Below are positions 45,162 to 53,362 of a stretch of 64,000 nucleotides of DNA, piece by piece. The notes beneath the pieces are model-generated. The model saw nothing but the letters and a program-made list of their open reading frames with translations, searched no databases and was not told the origin of the DNA. Position 1 is the stretch's first letter. Each line of letters opens with the position of its first letter. The position numbers and the translations under genes were made by a program. Source of the stretch: Methylocystis sp. MJC1. GTDB lineage: Bacteria; Pseudomonadota; Alphaproteobacteria; Rhizobiales; Beijerinckiaceae. The stretch covers positions 62,001 through 126,000 of the forward strand of contig NZ_CP107558.1 of assembly GCF_026427715.1 (NCBI RefSeq). The letters are read 5' to 3'.

Positions 45162-46868
45162 TTATTTGAACAGCGCCATCGCTTTCAACAGCGTGATGGA
45201 CACGCCCCAGGCGAGCGGAATGCCGACCGCGAGCCAGGAGAGGATCAGGACCGGCGACAGGTGGGGCGCCGCGCGGCTGGCGATCGGGGCAACAGGATCG
45301 TGGGGCTCCAGCCCCTCCTCGAGGAAATCCTCGAAATCGGCGTGGGTCTCTTCCTCTTCCTGCTTCACCGCAGCGACGCTGGTCTTCTTCTCGGCCGCGA
45401 CCTCTTCATCGGTCATATAATATTTCTCGGCGACCGGCCGAACGAGGAGATTGCAGACGAGCCCCGCCAGCAGCAGGGCGGCGAGCACATACATTGTCTG
45501 GTTGTAGGCAGCCTCGCGCGGCACGCCGATCGAAAGCTGATATTCGCGGATGTAGTTCACCAGCACCGGGCCGAGCACGCCCGCCGTCGACCAGGCGGTG
45601 AGCAGCCGGCCGTGAATGGCGCCGACGTAATGCGTGCCGAAAATATCCGCGAGATACGCCGGAATAGTCGCGAAGCCGCCGCCATACATGGTGATGATGA
45701 CGGCGAAGAGCAGAACGAACAGGAAGATCAATCCGCCCTTCGCTGCGAAAGGCGCGGCGGCGTAGAGGCCCAGGCCGAGCACGAAGAAGATCGCATAGGT
45801 GCCCTTGCGGCCGAAGGCGTCGGAGGCCGAGGCCCAGCCAATGCGCCCGCCGATGTTACACAGGCTCAGGAGGCCGGTGAAGCCGGCGGCGATGGCGGCG
45901 ATCTGCTTCTTCTGGTCGGCGTTCAAGGCGTCGAAGCCGAGGTCGAGGCCGATGAGCCTGCCGCCGAAGACCTCCTGCAACATGGGCGACGCCATGCCGA
46001 GCACGCCGATGCCGGCCGAGACATTGAGGCAGAGCACGCCCCAGAGCAGCCAGAATTGCGGGGTCTTCCAGGCGACGTCGAGATGGACGTGGCGATGGGT
46101 GACCATGGCGTTGGCGGCGGGCGCCGGCGGCGTCCAACCCTTGGGCGCCCAACCGTCGGCCGGCACGCGATAGCCCAGCGAGCCGCTGACCATGAATATG
46201 AAATAAATGCCGGCGAGCGCCACGAAGGTCTGCCAGACGCCGGGCGAGGTCGGCGTCGCGAAATAGCCCATTAACCGATCCGCGAGCGGCGCGCCGATCA
46301 TGGCGCCGCCGCCGAAGCCCATGATGGCGAGGCCGGTCGCGAGGCCGCGCCGGTCGGGAAACCATTTGATGAGCGTCGAGACGGGCGAGATATAGCCCAG
46401 ACCGAGGCCGACGCCGCCGATGACGCCGGAGCCGAGCCAGAGCATCCAGATCTGGTGAAGGTAAATGCCCAGCGCCGAGATCAGCAGGCCGCCGCACCAG
46501 CAGAAGGAAGCGGCGAGGCCGGCTTTACGGGGGCCGGCCGTCTCCAGCCAATGGCCGAAGATCGCCGCCGAGGAGCCGAGCAGAACGAAGAACAGCGTGA
46601 AGGTCCAGCCCAGCATGCTGATCTTCCAGTCGCAATTGGTTGCGACGATCGTCTGGAAGAAGCCCATGTCGGCCGGGCATTCCTTCGGCGCCGCGCCGCC
46701 GACGATGCGTGACAGCGGCAGCCAGAAGACCGAGAAGCCATAGGCCATGCCGATGCAAAGATGCACGGCGAGGGCGGCTGGCGGAACGAGCCAGCGGTTG
46801 AACGTCGGCGAAGCGATGGAGCGCTCGCGGCTCAGGAAACTTGGTTGCGGCGCAACAGCGACGTCCAT
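45162..46868 (-). CDS. OFA family MFS transporter with fused small subunit
   Basis: 568 residues from the ATG at 46868. A 12-helix MFS protein of the oxalate/formate antiporter family: WLVPPAALAVHLCIGMAYGF at the N-terminus, the large loop with CPADMGFFQ and NCDWKISMLGWTF, and KWFPDRRGLATGLAIMGFGG. After the last MFS helix come about 70 charged residues and then a single extra helix VLILSWLAVGIPLAWGVSIT, which resembles the separate small subunit often encoded next to these transporters. Substrate is likely a small carboxylate. In a methylotroph, formate, oxalate or lactate-type exchange is possible but unproven. Confidence 0.87.
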   Translation of the reverse strand: MDVAVAPQPSFLSRERSIASPTFNRWLVPPAALAVHLCIGMAYGFSVFWLPLSRIVGGAAPKECPADMGFFQTIVATNCDWKISMLGWTFTLFFVLLGSSAAIFGHWLETAGPRKAGLAASFCWCGGLLISALGIYLHQIWMLWLGSGVIGGVGLGLGYISPVSTLIKWFPDRRGLATGLAIMGFGGGAMIGAPLADRLMGYFATPTSPGVWQTFVALAGIYFIFMVSGSLGYRVPADGWAPKGWTPPAPAANAMVTHRHVHLDVAWKTPQFWLLWGVLCLNVSAGIGVLGMASPMLQEVFGGRLIGLDLGFDALNADQKKQIAAIAAGFTGLLSLCNIGGRIGWASASDAFGRKGTYAIFFVLGLGLYAAAPFAAKGGLIFLFVLLFAVIITMYGGGFATIPAYLADIFGTHYVGAIHGRLLTAWSTAGVLGPVLVNYIREYQLSIGVPREAAYNQTMYVLAALLLAGLVCNLLVRPVAEKYYMTDEEVAAEKKTSVAAVKQEEEETHADFEDFLEEGLEPHDPVAPIASRAAPHLSPVLILSWLAVGIPLAWGVSITLLKAMALFK

Positions 46869-47017
46869 CTCTCGACCTTTCACGGCGCGGGATGGCGCCG
46901 AATTGACGCGAATGAAAAGCAAAGGCGCTTGGTGGCTTGCTTCATATCGCGCCGCGAAAGATTGATCAATGAAGCGGGAGCTTTTGAGCCCGCGAAAAGG
47001 CGGGTAGGCGAGGGATG

Positions 47018-47164
47018 CCCCCTCCTTAGCCCTCCCCCGCTTCGCGGGAGAGGGGGTAGAGCGTCGCTTTTGCCAAGATTGCTGGTCCCGAGAAGTAGCG
47101 ATTTCCCGCTTGAGCCCGGGCCTACTCCCTCTCCCGCGATAGCGGGGGAGGGTTGGGGAGGGGG
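47018..47164. repeat. Family A intergenic palindromic element, copy 5
   Basis: Left half CCCCCTCCTTAGCCCTCCCC with the CGCTTCGCGGG hairpin, right half CTCCCTCTCCCGCGATAGCG plus GGGGGAGGG, ending 2 bp before the ecm stop codon. The core is longer and diverged from copies 1-4. It lies between ecm and the OFA transporter, both on the minus strand. Confidence 0.85.
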
Positions 47165-47166
47165 CC

Positions 47167-49155
47167 TTACGCCACCGTTTTCTCGATGATGCGCGCGAGG
47201 TCGGTCATGATGACGTTGAGGTCGTAGTTCTTGGGCGTATAGACCGCCGCCACACCCGATTCGAGCAGGAGCTTCTCATCCGCCGGCGGGATGATGCCGC
47301 CGACGACGAGCGGCGCCGAGACGCCCTCCTCTTTCATCAGCCGCATCACCTCATGGGCGAGCGTCACATGCGAGCCCGAGAGGATGGAAAGGCCGATGCA
47401 ATGCGCGCCCTCCTTTTTCGCAGTCTCGACCAGCTCGGCCGGGGTGGAGCGGATGCCAGCATAAATCACGTCGAAGCCCGCGTCCCGCGCGCGCACGGCG
47501 ATCTGCTCGGCGCCGTTCGAATGGCCGTCGAGGCCCGGCTTGCCGACCAGGAATTTCGCGCGCTTGCCGATCTTCTGCGAGACGCGCTCGACCTCGCCGC
47601 GCACCACGTCGAGCTGGCCGCCGACCTGGCGCGCGGTGGAGGAAACGCCCGTCGGCGCGCGATATTCGCCGAAGACGCCGCGCAAAACATTGCCCCATTC
47701 GCCTGTCGTCACGCCCGCCTTGGCGGCGGCGATCGACGGTTCGACCATGTTGCGGCCTTCCTTGGCGGCGCGGACAAGCTCCTCGATGGCGGCCTGCGCC
47801 GCCTTGTTGTCACGGGCCGCGCGCCAGGCCTCGAGCCGCGCGATCTGCTCGGCCTCGACGCCCTCCGGCACGACCATGATCGAATCTTCCCCGGTGGCGA
47901 GCGGCGACGGCTCGGTCGAGGTGAATTTATTGACGCCGACGACGGTCTGCTCGCCGGCCTCGATCGCCTCGAGGCGCGCGGTGTTGGACTCCACGAGCTT
48001 CGACTTCATATAGCCGATCTCGACGGCCGCCGCGGCGCCGCCCAGCGCGTCGATCTTCTTCAGCTCGGCCTTGGCCTCTTCCTTCAGCTCGGCGACCTTG
48101 CGGGCGATCTCCGGGTTGCCGTCGAAGATGTCGCCATATTCCAGAAGGTCGGTCTCATAGGCCATGATCTGCTGCATGCGCAGCGACCATTGCTGATCGA
48201 AGGGACGCGGCAGGCCGAGCGCCTCGTTCCAGGCGGGAAGCTGCACGGCGCGGGCGCGGGCGTTCTTGGAGAGCACCACCGCCAGCATCTCGATGAGAAT
48301 GCGATAGACGTTGTTTTCCGGCTGCTGCTCGGTGAGGCCCAGCGAATTGACCTGCACGCCATAGCGGAAGCGGCGTAGCTTCTCGTCCTTCACGCCATAG
48401 CGTTCGCGGGTGATCTCCTCCCACAGCTCGGTGAAGGCGCGCATCTTGGAGAGTTCCGTGACGAAGCGCATGCCGGCGTTGACGAAGAAGGAGATGCGGC
48501 CGACGACCTGGCCGAAATCCGCCTCTGAAAGACCGGCGGCTTTCACGCCGTCGAGGATCGCCACGGCGGTGGCCAGCGCATAGGCGAGCTCCTGGGCCGG
48601 CGTCGCGCCCGCTTCCTGCAGATGGTAGGAGCAGACGTTCATCGGGTTGAACTTGGGACATTCCTTCGTGGTGAAGAGAATGAGGTCCTGCGTCAGGCGC
48701 AGCGACTGCTTCGGCGGGAAGACATAAGAGCCGCGCGAGAGATATTCCTTGATGATGTCGTTCTGCGTCGTGCCCTGCAGCTTGGCGCGCGGCGCGCCCT
48801 GCTCCTCGGCGGCGGCGATATAGAGCGCCATCAGCCACACGGCGGTGGCGTTGATGGTCATCGACGTGTTCATCTCGGCCAGAGGGATGCCGTCGAAGAG
48901 GGTGCGCATGTCGCCGAGATGCGAGACCGGCACGCCGACCTTGCCGACCTCGCCGCGCGAGAGGATGTGGTCGCTGTCGTAGCCGGTTTGCGTGGGCAGA
49001 TCGAAGGCGATGGAAAGACCCGTCTGGCCCTTGGCGAGATTGGAGCGATAGAGCCGGTTCGACGCCTCGGCGGTCGAGTGACCGGCGTAGGTGCGGAACA
49101 TCCAGGGCTTATCGCGGCCAGCGTTCCGGGTCTTCTCGGCAGACTTGTCGTTCAT
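47167..49155 (-). CDS. ecm: Ethylmalonyl-CoA mutase (MeaA type)
   Basis: B12-dependent enzyme converting (2R)-ethylmalonyl-CoA to (2S)-methylsuccinyl-CoA. 662 residues in one chain. The N-terminal TIM barrel is of the methylmalonyl-CoA mutase large-subunit type (FRTYAGHSTAEASNRLYRS, GLSIAFDLPTQTGYDSDH, SMTINATA, NVCSYHLQEAGA). The C-terminal B12 domain has D543-G-H545-S-N-G. Methylmalonyl-CoA mutase proper is usually longer or two-subunit, and the HSTAEASN region is typical of MeaA/Ecm. With DUF2267 between, it is divergent from ccr, the preceding pathway step. Confidence 0.93.
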   Translation of the reverse strand: MNDKSAEKTRNAGRDKPWMFRTYAGHSTAEASNRLYRSNLAKGQTGLSIAFDLPTQTGYDSDHILSRGEVGKVGVPVSHLGDMRTLFDGIPLAEMNTSMTINATAVWLMALYIAAAEEQGAPRAKLQGTTQNDIIKEYLSRGSYVFPPKQSLRLTQDLILFTTKECPKFNPMNVCSYHLQEAGATPAQELAYALATAVAILDGVKAAGLSEADFGQVVGRISFFVNAGMRFVTELSKMRAFTELWEEITRERYGVKDEKLRRFRYGVQVNSLGLTEQQPENNVYRILIEMLAVVLSKNARARAVQLPAWNEALGLPRPFDQQWSLRMQQIMAYETDLLEYGDIFDGNPEIARKVAELKEEAKAELKKIDALGGAAAAVEIGYMKSKLVESNTARLEAIEAGEQTVVGVNKFTSTEPSPLATGEDSIMVVPEGVEAEQIARLEAWRAARDNKAAQAAIEELVRAAKEGRNMVEPSIAAAKAGVTTGEWGNVLRGVFGEYRAPTGVSSTARQVGGQLDVVRGEVERVSQKIGKRAKFLVGKPGLDGHSNGAEQIAVRARDAGFDVIYAGIRSTPAELVETAKKEGAHCIGLSILSGSHVTLAHEVMRLMKEEGVSAPLVVGGIIPPADEKLLLESGVAAVYTPKNYDLNVIMTDLARIIEKTVA

Positions 49156-49233
49156 CGGGTTCCTCCTCGCCGCTGCGATAGCACAGAGGGGCGTTTTGAC
49201 AAGTCAGGGCTTAGACCAGCGCCGCGGAAACCC

Positions 49234-49692
49234 TCACTCCCGCGCCTTCGCCTGCTTCTGCGCCTCCTCCGGCCACAGCTCGCGCAGCGGCATCGGCAGG
49301 TCCGAGACGACCTTCGCGGTTTCGTTGAAATCCAGCTCCCGCCACATCACCGCAAAGACCGCCCGCGCGGCGGCGCCGGGGCTTAGAGGGAAGCCCGGCA
49401 GCAGCTCGCGCGCGATCCTCTCCTCGAATTGCTCGACCCGGCGTTGGACGTCCGGCTTGTCGGCGAGCCGATAGCCTTCGAAGTAAAGCCCGCGCACCAG
49501 CATCGGAAGCTGCGCGCCGAGATGCATCGCCTGTTCCGGGGTCAGCCGGTCGCGAAGCGCATGGAGCACGGCGCGCAGCGCGCCATAGGCGTGCGGTCGG
49601 TCGCCCAGCTTGTGATCCTCCGCCAGGCATTTGAGCCAGACATTGGTCAGCTGAACCGTGTGATCGAGCGCGGATACCTGGGTGTCGCTCAT
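49234..49692 (-). CDS. DUF2267 domain protein
   Basis: 152 residues of helical sequence matching the DUF2267 pattern: LTNVWLKCLAEDHKLGDRPH, AYGALRAVLHALRDRLTPEQ, HLGAQLPMLVRGLYFEGY, with a second half repeating the fold. The function of the family is unknown. It is encoded between ecm and ccr on the ecm strand and ends 79 bp before the ecm start. Confidence 0.82.
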   Translation of the reverse strand: MSDTQVSALDHTVQLTNVWLKCLAEDHKLGDRPHAYGALRAVLHALRDRLTPEQAMHLGAQLPMLVRGLYFEGYRLADKPDVQRRVEQFEERIARELLPGFPLSPGAAARAVFAVMWRELDFNETAKVVSDLPMPLRELWPEEAQKQAKARE

Positions 49693-49960
49693 GACGCGCG
49701 CCTTTCAAAAGCCTTCGCCCCGCGCCCAATCTGCCCCAACGTCCAGAATTATGCGTCGCCCGCGCGCCCGCAAGCTGGGGCGGGCGTCCGGTCGCCTTAG
49801 TTAAGTCTCTGAACGGCGCTTTAAGGGGAGCTTCACCCCAAAGAATTCCCCGTATATGAATGCGCCCGGCGGGACGGCGACCGCGAAGAGGCCGTCATCC
49901 CTGAAGGAAATTCGACCGACGGGCCGCCGAGACGAAAGAAGCGCCCGAGGAGACGCGACG

Positions 49961-51217
49961 TTGACCGATAAAAAAGATCTTTACGAGTTGGGTGAAATTC
50001 CGCCGCTCGGCCATGTTCCCAAGAACATGTACGCCTGGGTGGTGCGCAAGGAGCGTCACGGCCCGCCGGATCAGGCGATGCAGCTCGAGGTCGTGCCGAC
50101 CTGGGAGCTCGACAGCCATGACGTGCTCGTCCTCGTGATGGCGGCCGGCGTCAATTACAACGGCGTCTGGGCGGCGCTCGGCGAGCCGATTTCGGTCCTC
50201 GACGCGCACAAGCACCCCTATCATATCGCCGGCTCCGACGCGGCGGGCATCGTCTGGGCCGTCGGCTCCAAGGTGAAGCGCTGGAAGGTCGGCGACGAGG
50301 TCATCGTCCACTGCAATCAGGACGACGGCGACGACGAGGAGTGCAATGGCGGCGATCCGATGTTCTCGGCCTCGCAGCGCATCTGGGGCTATGAGACGCC
50401 GGACGGCTCCTTCGCCCAGTTCTGCCGCGTGCAGGACCGCCAGCTGATGCAGCGCCCCAAGCATCTCACTTGGGAAGAATCGGCCTGCTACACGCTGACG
50501 CTCGCCACCGCCTATCGCATGCTCTTCGGCCATGAGCCGCATGAGCTGAAGCCTGGCCACAATGTGCTGGTGTGGGGCGCCTCGGGCGGCCTCGGCGTCT
50601 TCGCGGTGCAGATTTGCGCCGCCTCCGGCGCCAACGCCATCGGCGTGATCTCGGACGAATCCAAGCGCGATTACGTGATGTCGCTCGGCGCCAAGGGCGT
50701 GATCAACCGCAAGGATTTCAAGTGCTGGGGCCTGATGCCCAAGGTCAACTCGCCCGAATATGTCGAGTGGACCAAGGAAGCGCGTAAATTCGGCAAGGCG
50801 ATCTGGGACATCACCGGCAAGAAGGACGTCGACATCGTCTTCGAACATCCGGGCGAGGCGACCTTCCCGGTCTCCTGCCTCGTCGCCAAGCGCGGCGGCA
50901 TGGTGGTGTTCTGCGCCGGCACCTCGGGCTTCAACATCACCTTCGACGCCCGCTATGTGTGGATGCGCCAGAAGCGCATTCAGGGCTCGCATTTCGCGCA
51001 TCTGAAACAGGCGGCCGCCGCCAACCAGTTCGTGATCGACCGCCGCGTCGACCCCTGCATGTCGGAGGTCTTCGCCTGGGACAAGATCCCGCTGGCGCAT
51101 ATGAAGATGTGGAAGAACGAGCACGCCCCCGGCAATATGGCCGTGCTGGTCAACGCCCCCGAGCCTGGCCTGCATACGGTCGAGGACGTGGTCGAGGCCT
51201 ATAACAAGAAGAAGTGA
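49961..51217 (+). CDS. ccr: Crotonyl-CoA carboxylase/reductase
   Basis: NADPH-dependent reductive carboxylation of crotonyl-CoA to (2S)-ethylmalonyl-CoA, the signature reaction of the ethylmalonyl-CoA pathway. The TTG at 49961 is preferred: GAGGAGA lies 7 bases upstream and the product then starts MTDKKDLYELGEIPPLGHVP, near the family N-terminus (418 residues). An ATG at 49856 would add 35 residues but has no ribosome site. MDR fold: GVNYNGVWAALG, HCNQDDGDDEECNGGDPMF, cofactor loop VWGASGGLGVFAVQI, VFEHPGEATFP. Highly conserved with Rhodobacter Ccr. Confidence 0.95.
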   Translation: MTDKKDLYELGEIPPLGHVPKNMYAWVVRKERHGPPDQAMQLEVVPTWELDSHDVLVLVMAAGVNYNGVWAALGEPISVLDAHKHPYHIAGSDAAGIVWAVGSKVKRWKVGDEVIVHCNQDDGDDEECNGGDPMFSASQRIWGYETPDGSFAQFCRVQDRQLMQRPKHLTWEESACYTLTLATAYRMLFGHEPHELKPGHNVLVWGASGGLGVFAVQICAASGANAIGVISDESKRDYVMSLGAKGVINRKDFKCWGLMPKVNSPEYVEWTKEARKFGKAIWDITGKKDVDIVFEHPGEATFPVSCLVAKRGGMVVFCAGTSGFNITFDARYVWMRQKRIQGSHFAHLKQAAAANQFVIDRRVDPCMSEVFAWDKIPLAHMKMWKNEHAPGNMAVLVNAPEPGLHTVEDVVEAYNKKK

Positions 51218-51263
51218 ACCCCGCTTACGCGGGGCCACCCTCCCCATAAGGGGCAACCTACTT

Positions 51264-51294
51264 CGTCATGGCCGGGCTCGTCCCGGCCATGACG
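51264..51294. repeat. Family C palindrome (half element), copy 2
   Basis: CGTCATGGCCGGGCTCGTCC followed by CGGCCATGACG is a near-perfect 31-bp hairpin in the gap between convergent ccr and the DUF1624 gene. It matches one half of the element at 11389-11536. Confidence 0.75.
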
Positions 51295-51347
51295 GACTCC
51301 CGCAGCCGTGAAGGGGATCGATAGCTCTCGCTAGCGTTCACCGCTCC

Positions 51348-52352
51348 CTATTTCTGCGCCGCGATGCACTTTCCAGCGATCTCTCTCAGCCGCTTCCCCC
51401 GTTCGGCGTCGTCCGTCACGCCAACGAGCGCCTGACTGCGCGTCGCCTCCTCGGCCGTGCAGACGCAGGCGTCGTGGCAGAAGCCCTGCTCGGCGCCCTC
51501 TTCGCGACAGCTTCTGACGCATTCGGCGACAAAACTGCTGGCTGGCTCCTGCGGCGGCGCAATCATGACGAGGCCGGTGAAAACCGCGAAGAGCATGGGC
51601 TGGTGCACAAGATAGATCAGTAGGCTGTTGCGGCCCGCATAGGCTAGCCAAGCCTTTTCTTTTCGCGCAGCGAGAGGGGTGGGGGCTTGCCGCGCCAGCC
51701 ACGCCGGGGGCAGTCCCGCCTCGACCGAGGTCTCGACCGGCTTCCCCTCATCCCCCCCCGCCTTCTCCCCATAAAGGCGGCGAACGATCAGCCGCCCCGC
51801 CCCGACGCCCAAAATCATCGCCCCGGCCCAGGGAAAGAACGGACGCCAGTCCTGTGTGTACGGCTCGGTGGTCGAGAGCCCGAGCCATTGCAGCCAGCTC
51901 GAATTGAAGGCCGGCGCAGCCAAAACATGCGGCGCGGCGAAAAACAGGACGCCCGCAACCAGCGCTGCAGGCCAGGGCAGGAAGAGAAATCCGACCGCGA
52001 GCAGGCTCGCCGCCGCGATGCAGTGAAGAATGCCGAAAAAGACGAAGGCGCTCGGGAAGACGATATAAGTGCCGACGCTCACCAGTCCCGCCGCGCCGGC
52101 GACGATGGCGAAGCGCCGCCAGAAGGCCCGCCACTGCACCCCGTTGCGGTGCGCCAGCGCGAGCGACACGCCGGCGATGAAAAGAAACGAAAAGGCGATC
52201 GCATGGCCGAAGGCCTTCACCGGCGCCGACCATGGGATCGACGCGGCGATATAGCCGAAATGGCCGAGATCCCAGGTGAGGTGAAAGGCGACCATCGCCA
52301 GCACGGCGAGGCCGCGCGCGGCGTCGAGCGCGCCCCAGCGCCCGACGGTCAT
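51348..52352 (-). CDS. DUF1624 / heparan-alpha-glucosaminide acetyltransferase-like membrane protein
   Basis: 334 residues from the ATG at 52352, which overlaps the upstream gene stop (ATGA). About eight membrane segments. The opening GRWGALDAARGLAVLAMVAFHLTWDLGHF has the R-x-A-x-D/A-R-G-L pattern and the histidine of acyltransferase-3/DUF1624 proteins, which move acetyl groups across the membrane onto glycans. Further blocks are HAIAFSFLFIAGVSLAL and GRNSLLIYLVHQP. A Cys-rich C-terminal tail (CVRSCREEGAEQGFCHDACVC) after the last helix is unusual and could be a periplasmic disulfide or metal-binding hairpin. Last gene of a five-gene operon. Confidence 0.8.
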   Translation of the reverse strand: MTVGRWGALDAARGLAVLAMVAFHLTWDLGHFGYIAASIPWSAPVKAFGHAIAFSFLFIAGVSLALAHRNGVQWRAFWRRFAIVAGAAGLVSVGTYIVFPSAFVFFGILHCIAAASLLAVGFLFLPWPAALVAGVLFFAAPHVLAAPAFNSSWLQWLGLSTTEPYTQDWRPFFPWAGAMILGVGAGRLIVRRLYGEKAGGDEGKPVETSVEAGLPPAWLARQAPTPLAARKEKAWLAYAGRNSLLIYLVHQPMLFAVFTGLVMIAPPQEPASSFVAECVRSCREEGAEQGFCHDACVCTAEEATRSQALVGVTDDAERGKRLREIAGKCIAAQK

Positions 52353-53320
52353 TTGCCCGTAACGCCCTGGAACTTGCTGAACACCATATCCGGCGCCGAG
52401 AGATTGTGGCGCGAGGGCAGATGCCGTCCGACCCAGACTTCCGTGGCGCTGGCGCCGGGGAAGTCGATGACCGGGGCTTCCGCCCAACCCTTGCCGCGTT
52501 TCGAGCGCCAGGCGACGATCGCCGCGTCGCTCATCGTCTCCATCGCATACATCGAGCGCAGCGCCGCGAAGGGCCGCCCGCCCGCGATTGCATCGTCGAA
52601 GGAGACATCGAGCGTGAGCCGCTCCTGATCGATGCTCTTCAAAGAGACTTTCGCCTCGCCGCCACGCTTGAATTTCAGCGTGAAGCTGCGCGTCTTCGGA
52701 TCGAAGACGATCTCCTCATAAGCGACGATCGGGCGTTCCTGCGTCTCGACGGGGCCGACGAGGAAGGAGGAGCCATAGGCGGTCCAGCGCATATCCTCGA
52801 AGGGCAGCGGCCGGGCGCGCCAATAGCCGTCCGGCGGATAGAAGACCATGATCTCCTCGGCGCGCTCGCGATACCACATCCAAACCTGGATGAGATGGAA
52901 GCCCGTCTCCACCTGGTCGCCGATGCGGATCGGCACGTCGTTGGGCCGCCAAAAGGAGGGGAAGGTGTAGCCGGTCATCCAGAATTCCGGCGTCTCCCAG
53001 AAAGTGCGCCGGCGCGCCTGGGCGAAGAATTTCGGATCATGGGAGAGGTCGCAGCTCGACCAGTCGGGCGCCCAGCGGTCCGAAACGATCGTATTGATGT
53101 AGGACGGATGGACCGCCTGTATTTGCAGGCCCCGGATGCGCGGCGAGACGAAGTCGAGCTCGATATTGTCCTTCTCGGCGCAGAGCTCCTGCACGGATTT
53201 GTTCTCGACGCGCACTTGCAGCTCGTCGAGCTGTTCCTGCGCCGAGGGCTGGGCGAAAGCGGGCGTAGCGGCGAGCGCGCCGGCGCCCATGAGAAATCGG
53301 CGGCGATCGAAAGACGTCAC
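52349..53320 (-). CDS. Tat-exported protein of unknown function
   Basis: 323 residues. The N-terminus FDRRRFLMGAGALAATPAFA is a good twin-arginine signal (RR-x-F-L, hydrophobic core, A-x-A cleavage site), so the product is likely a folded periplasmic protein. The remainder is rich in Trp, Tyr and beta-strand patterns and not recognised (TFWETPEFWMTGYTFPSFWR; VFYPPDGYWRARPLPFEDM). It is not a typical OpgG/OpgD glucan protein, which is longer and has other motifs. It lies between a GT-C type membrane protein (42-bp gap) and the DUF1624 gene (4-bp overlap), so a role in modifying an exported glycan is inferred. Confidence 0.72.
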   Translation of the reverse strand: MTSFDRRRFLMGAGALAATPAFAQPSAQEQLDELQVRVENKSVQELCAEKDNIELDFVSPRIRGLQIQAVHPSYINTIVSDRWAPDWSSCDLSHDPKFFAQARRRTFWETPEFWMTGYTFPSFWRPNDVPIRIGDQVETGFHLIQVWMWYRERAEEIMVFYPPDGYWRARPLPFEDMRWTAYGSSFLVGPVETQERPIVAYEEIVFDPKTRSFTLKFKRGGEAKVSLKSIDQERLTLDVSFDDAIAGGRPFAALRSMYAMETMSDAAIVAWRSKRGKGWAEAPVIDFPGASATEVWVGRHLPSRHNLSAPDMVFSKFQGVTGK

Positions 53321-53362
53321 GGGGCTTCCTCGAAGGTGTTCGCGACAGGAGTGTTGCGCCGC

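Noticed and set aside
52349..53320. OpgG/MdoG periplasmic glucan protein
   Set aside because: The neighbouring acyltransferase made this tempting, but the protein is much shorter and I see no OpgG motifs. Kept as unknown.
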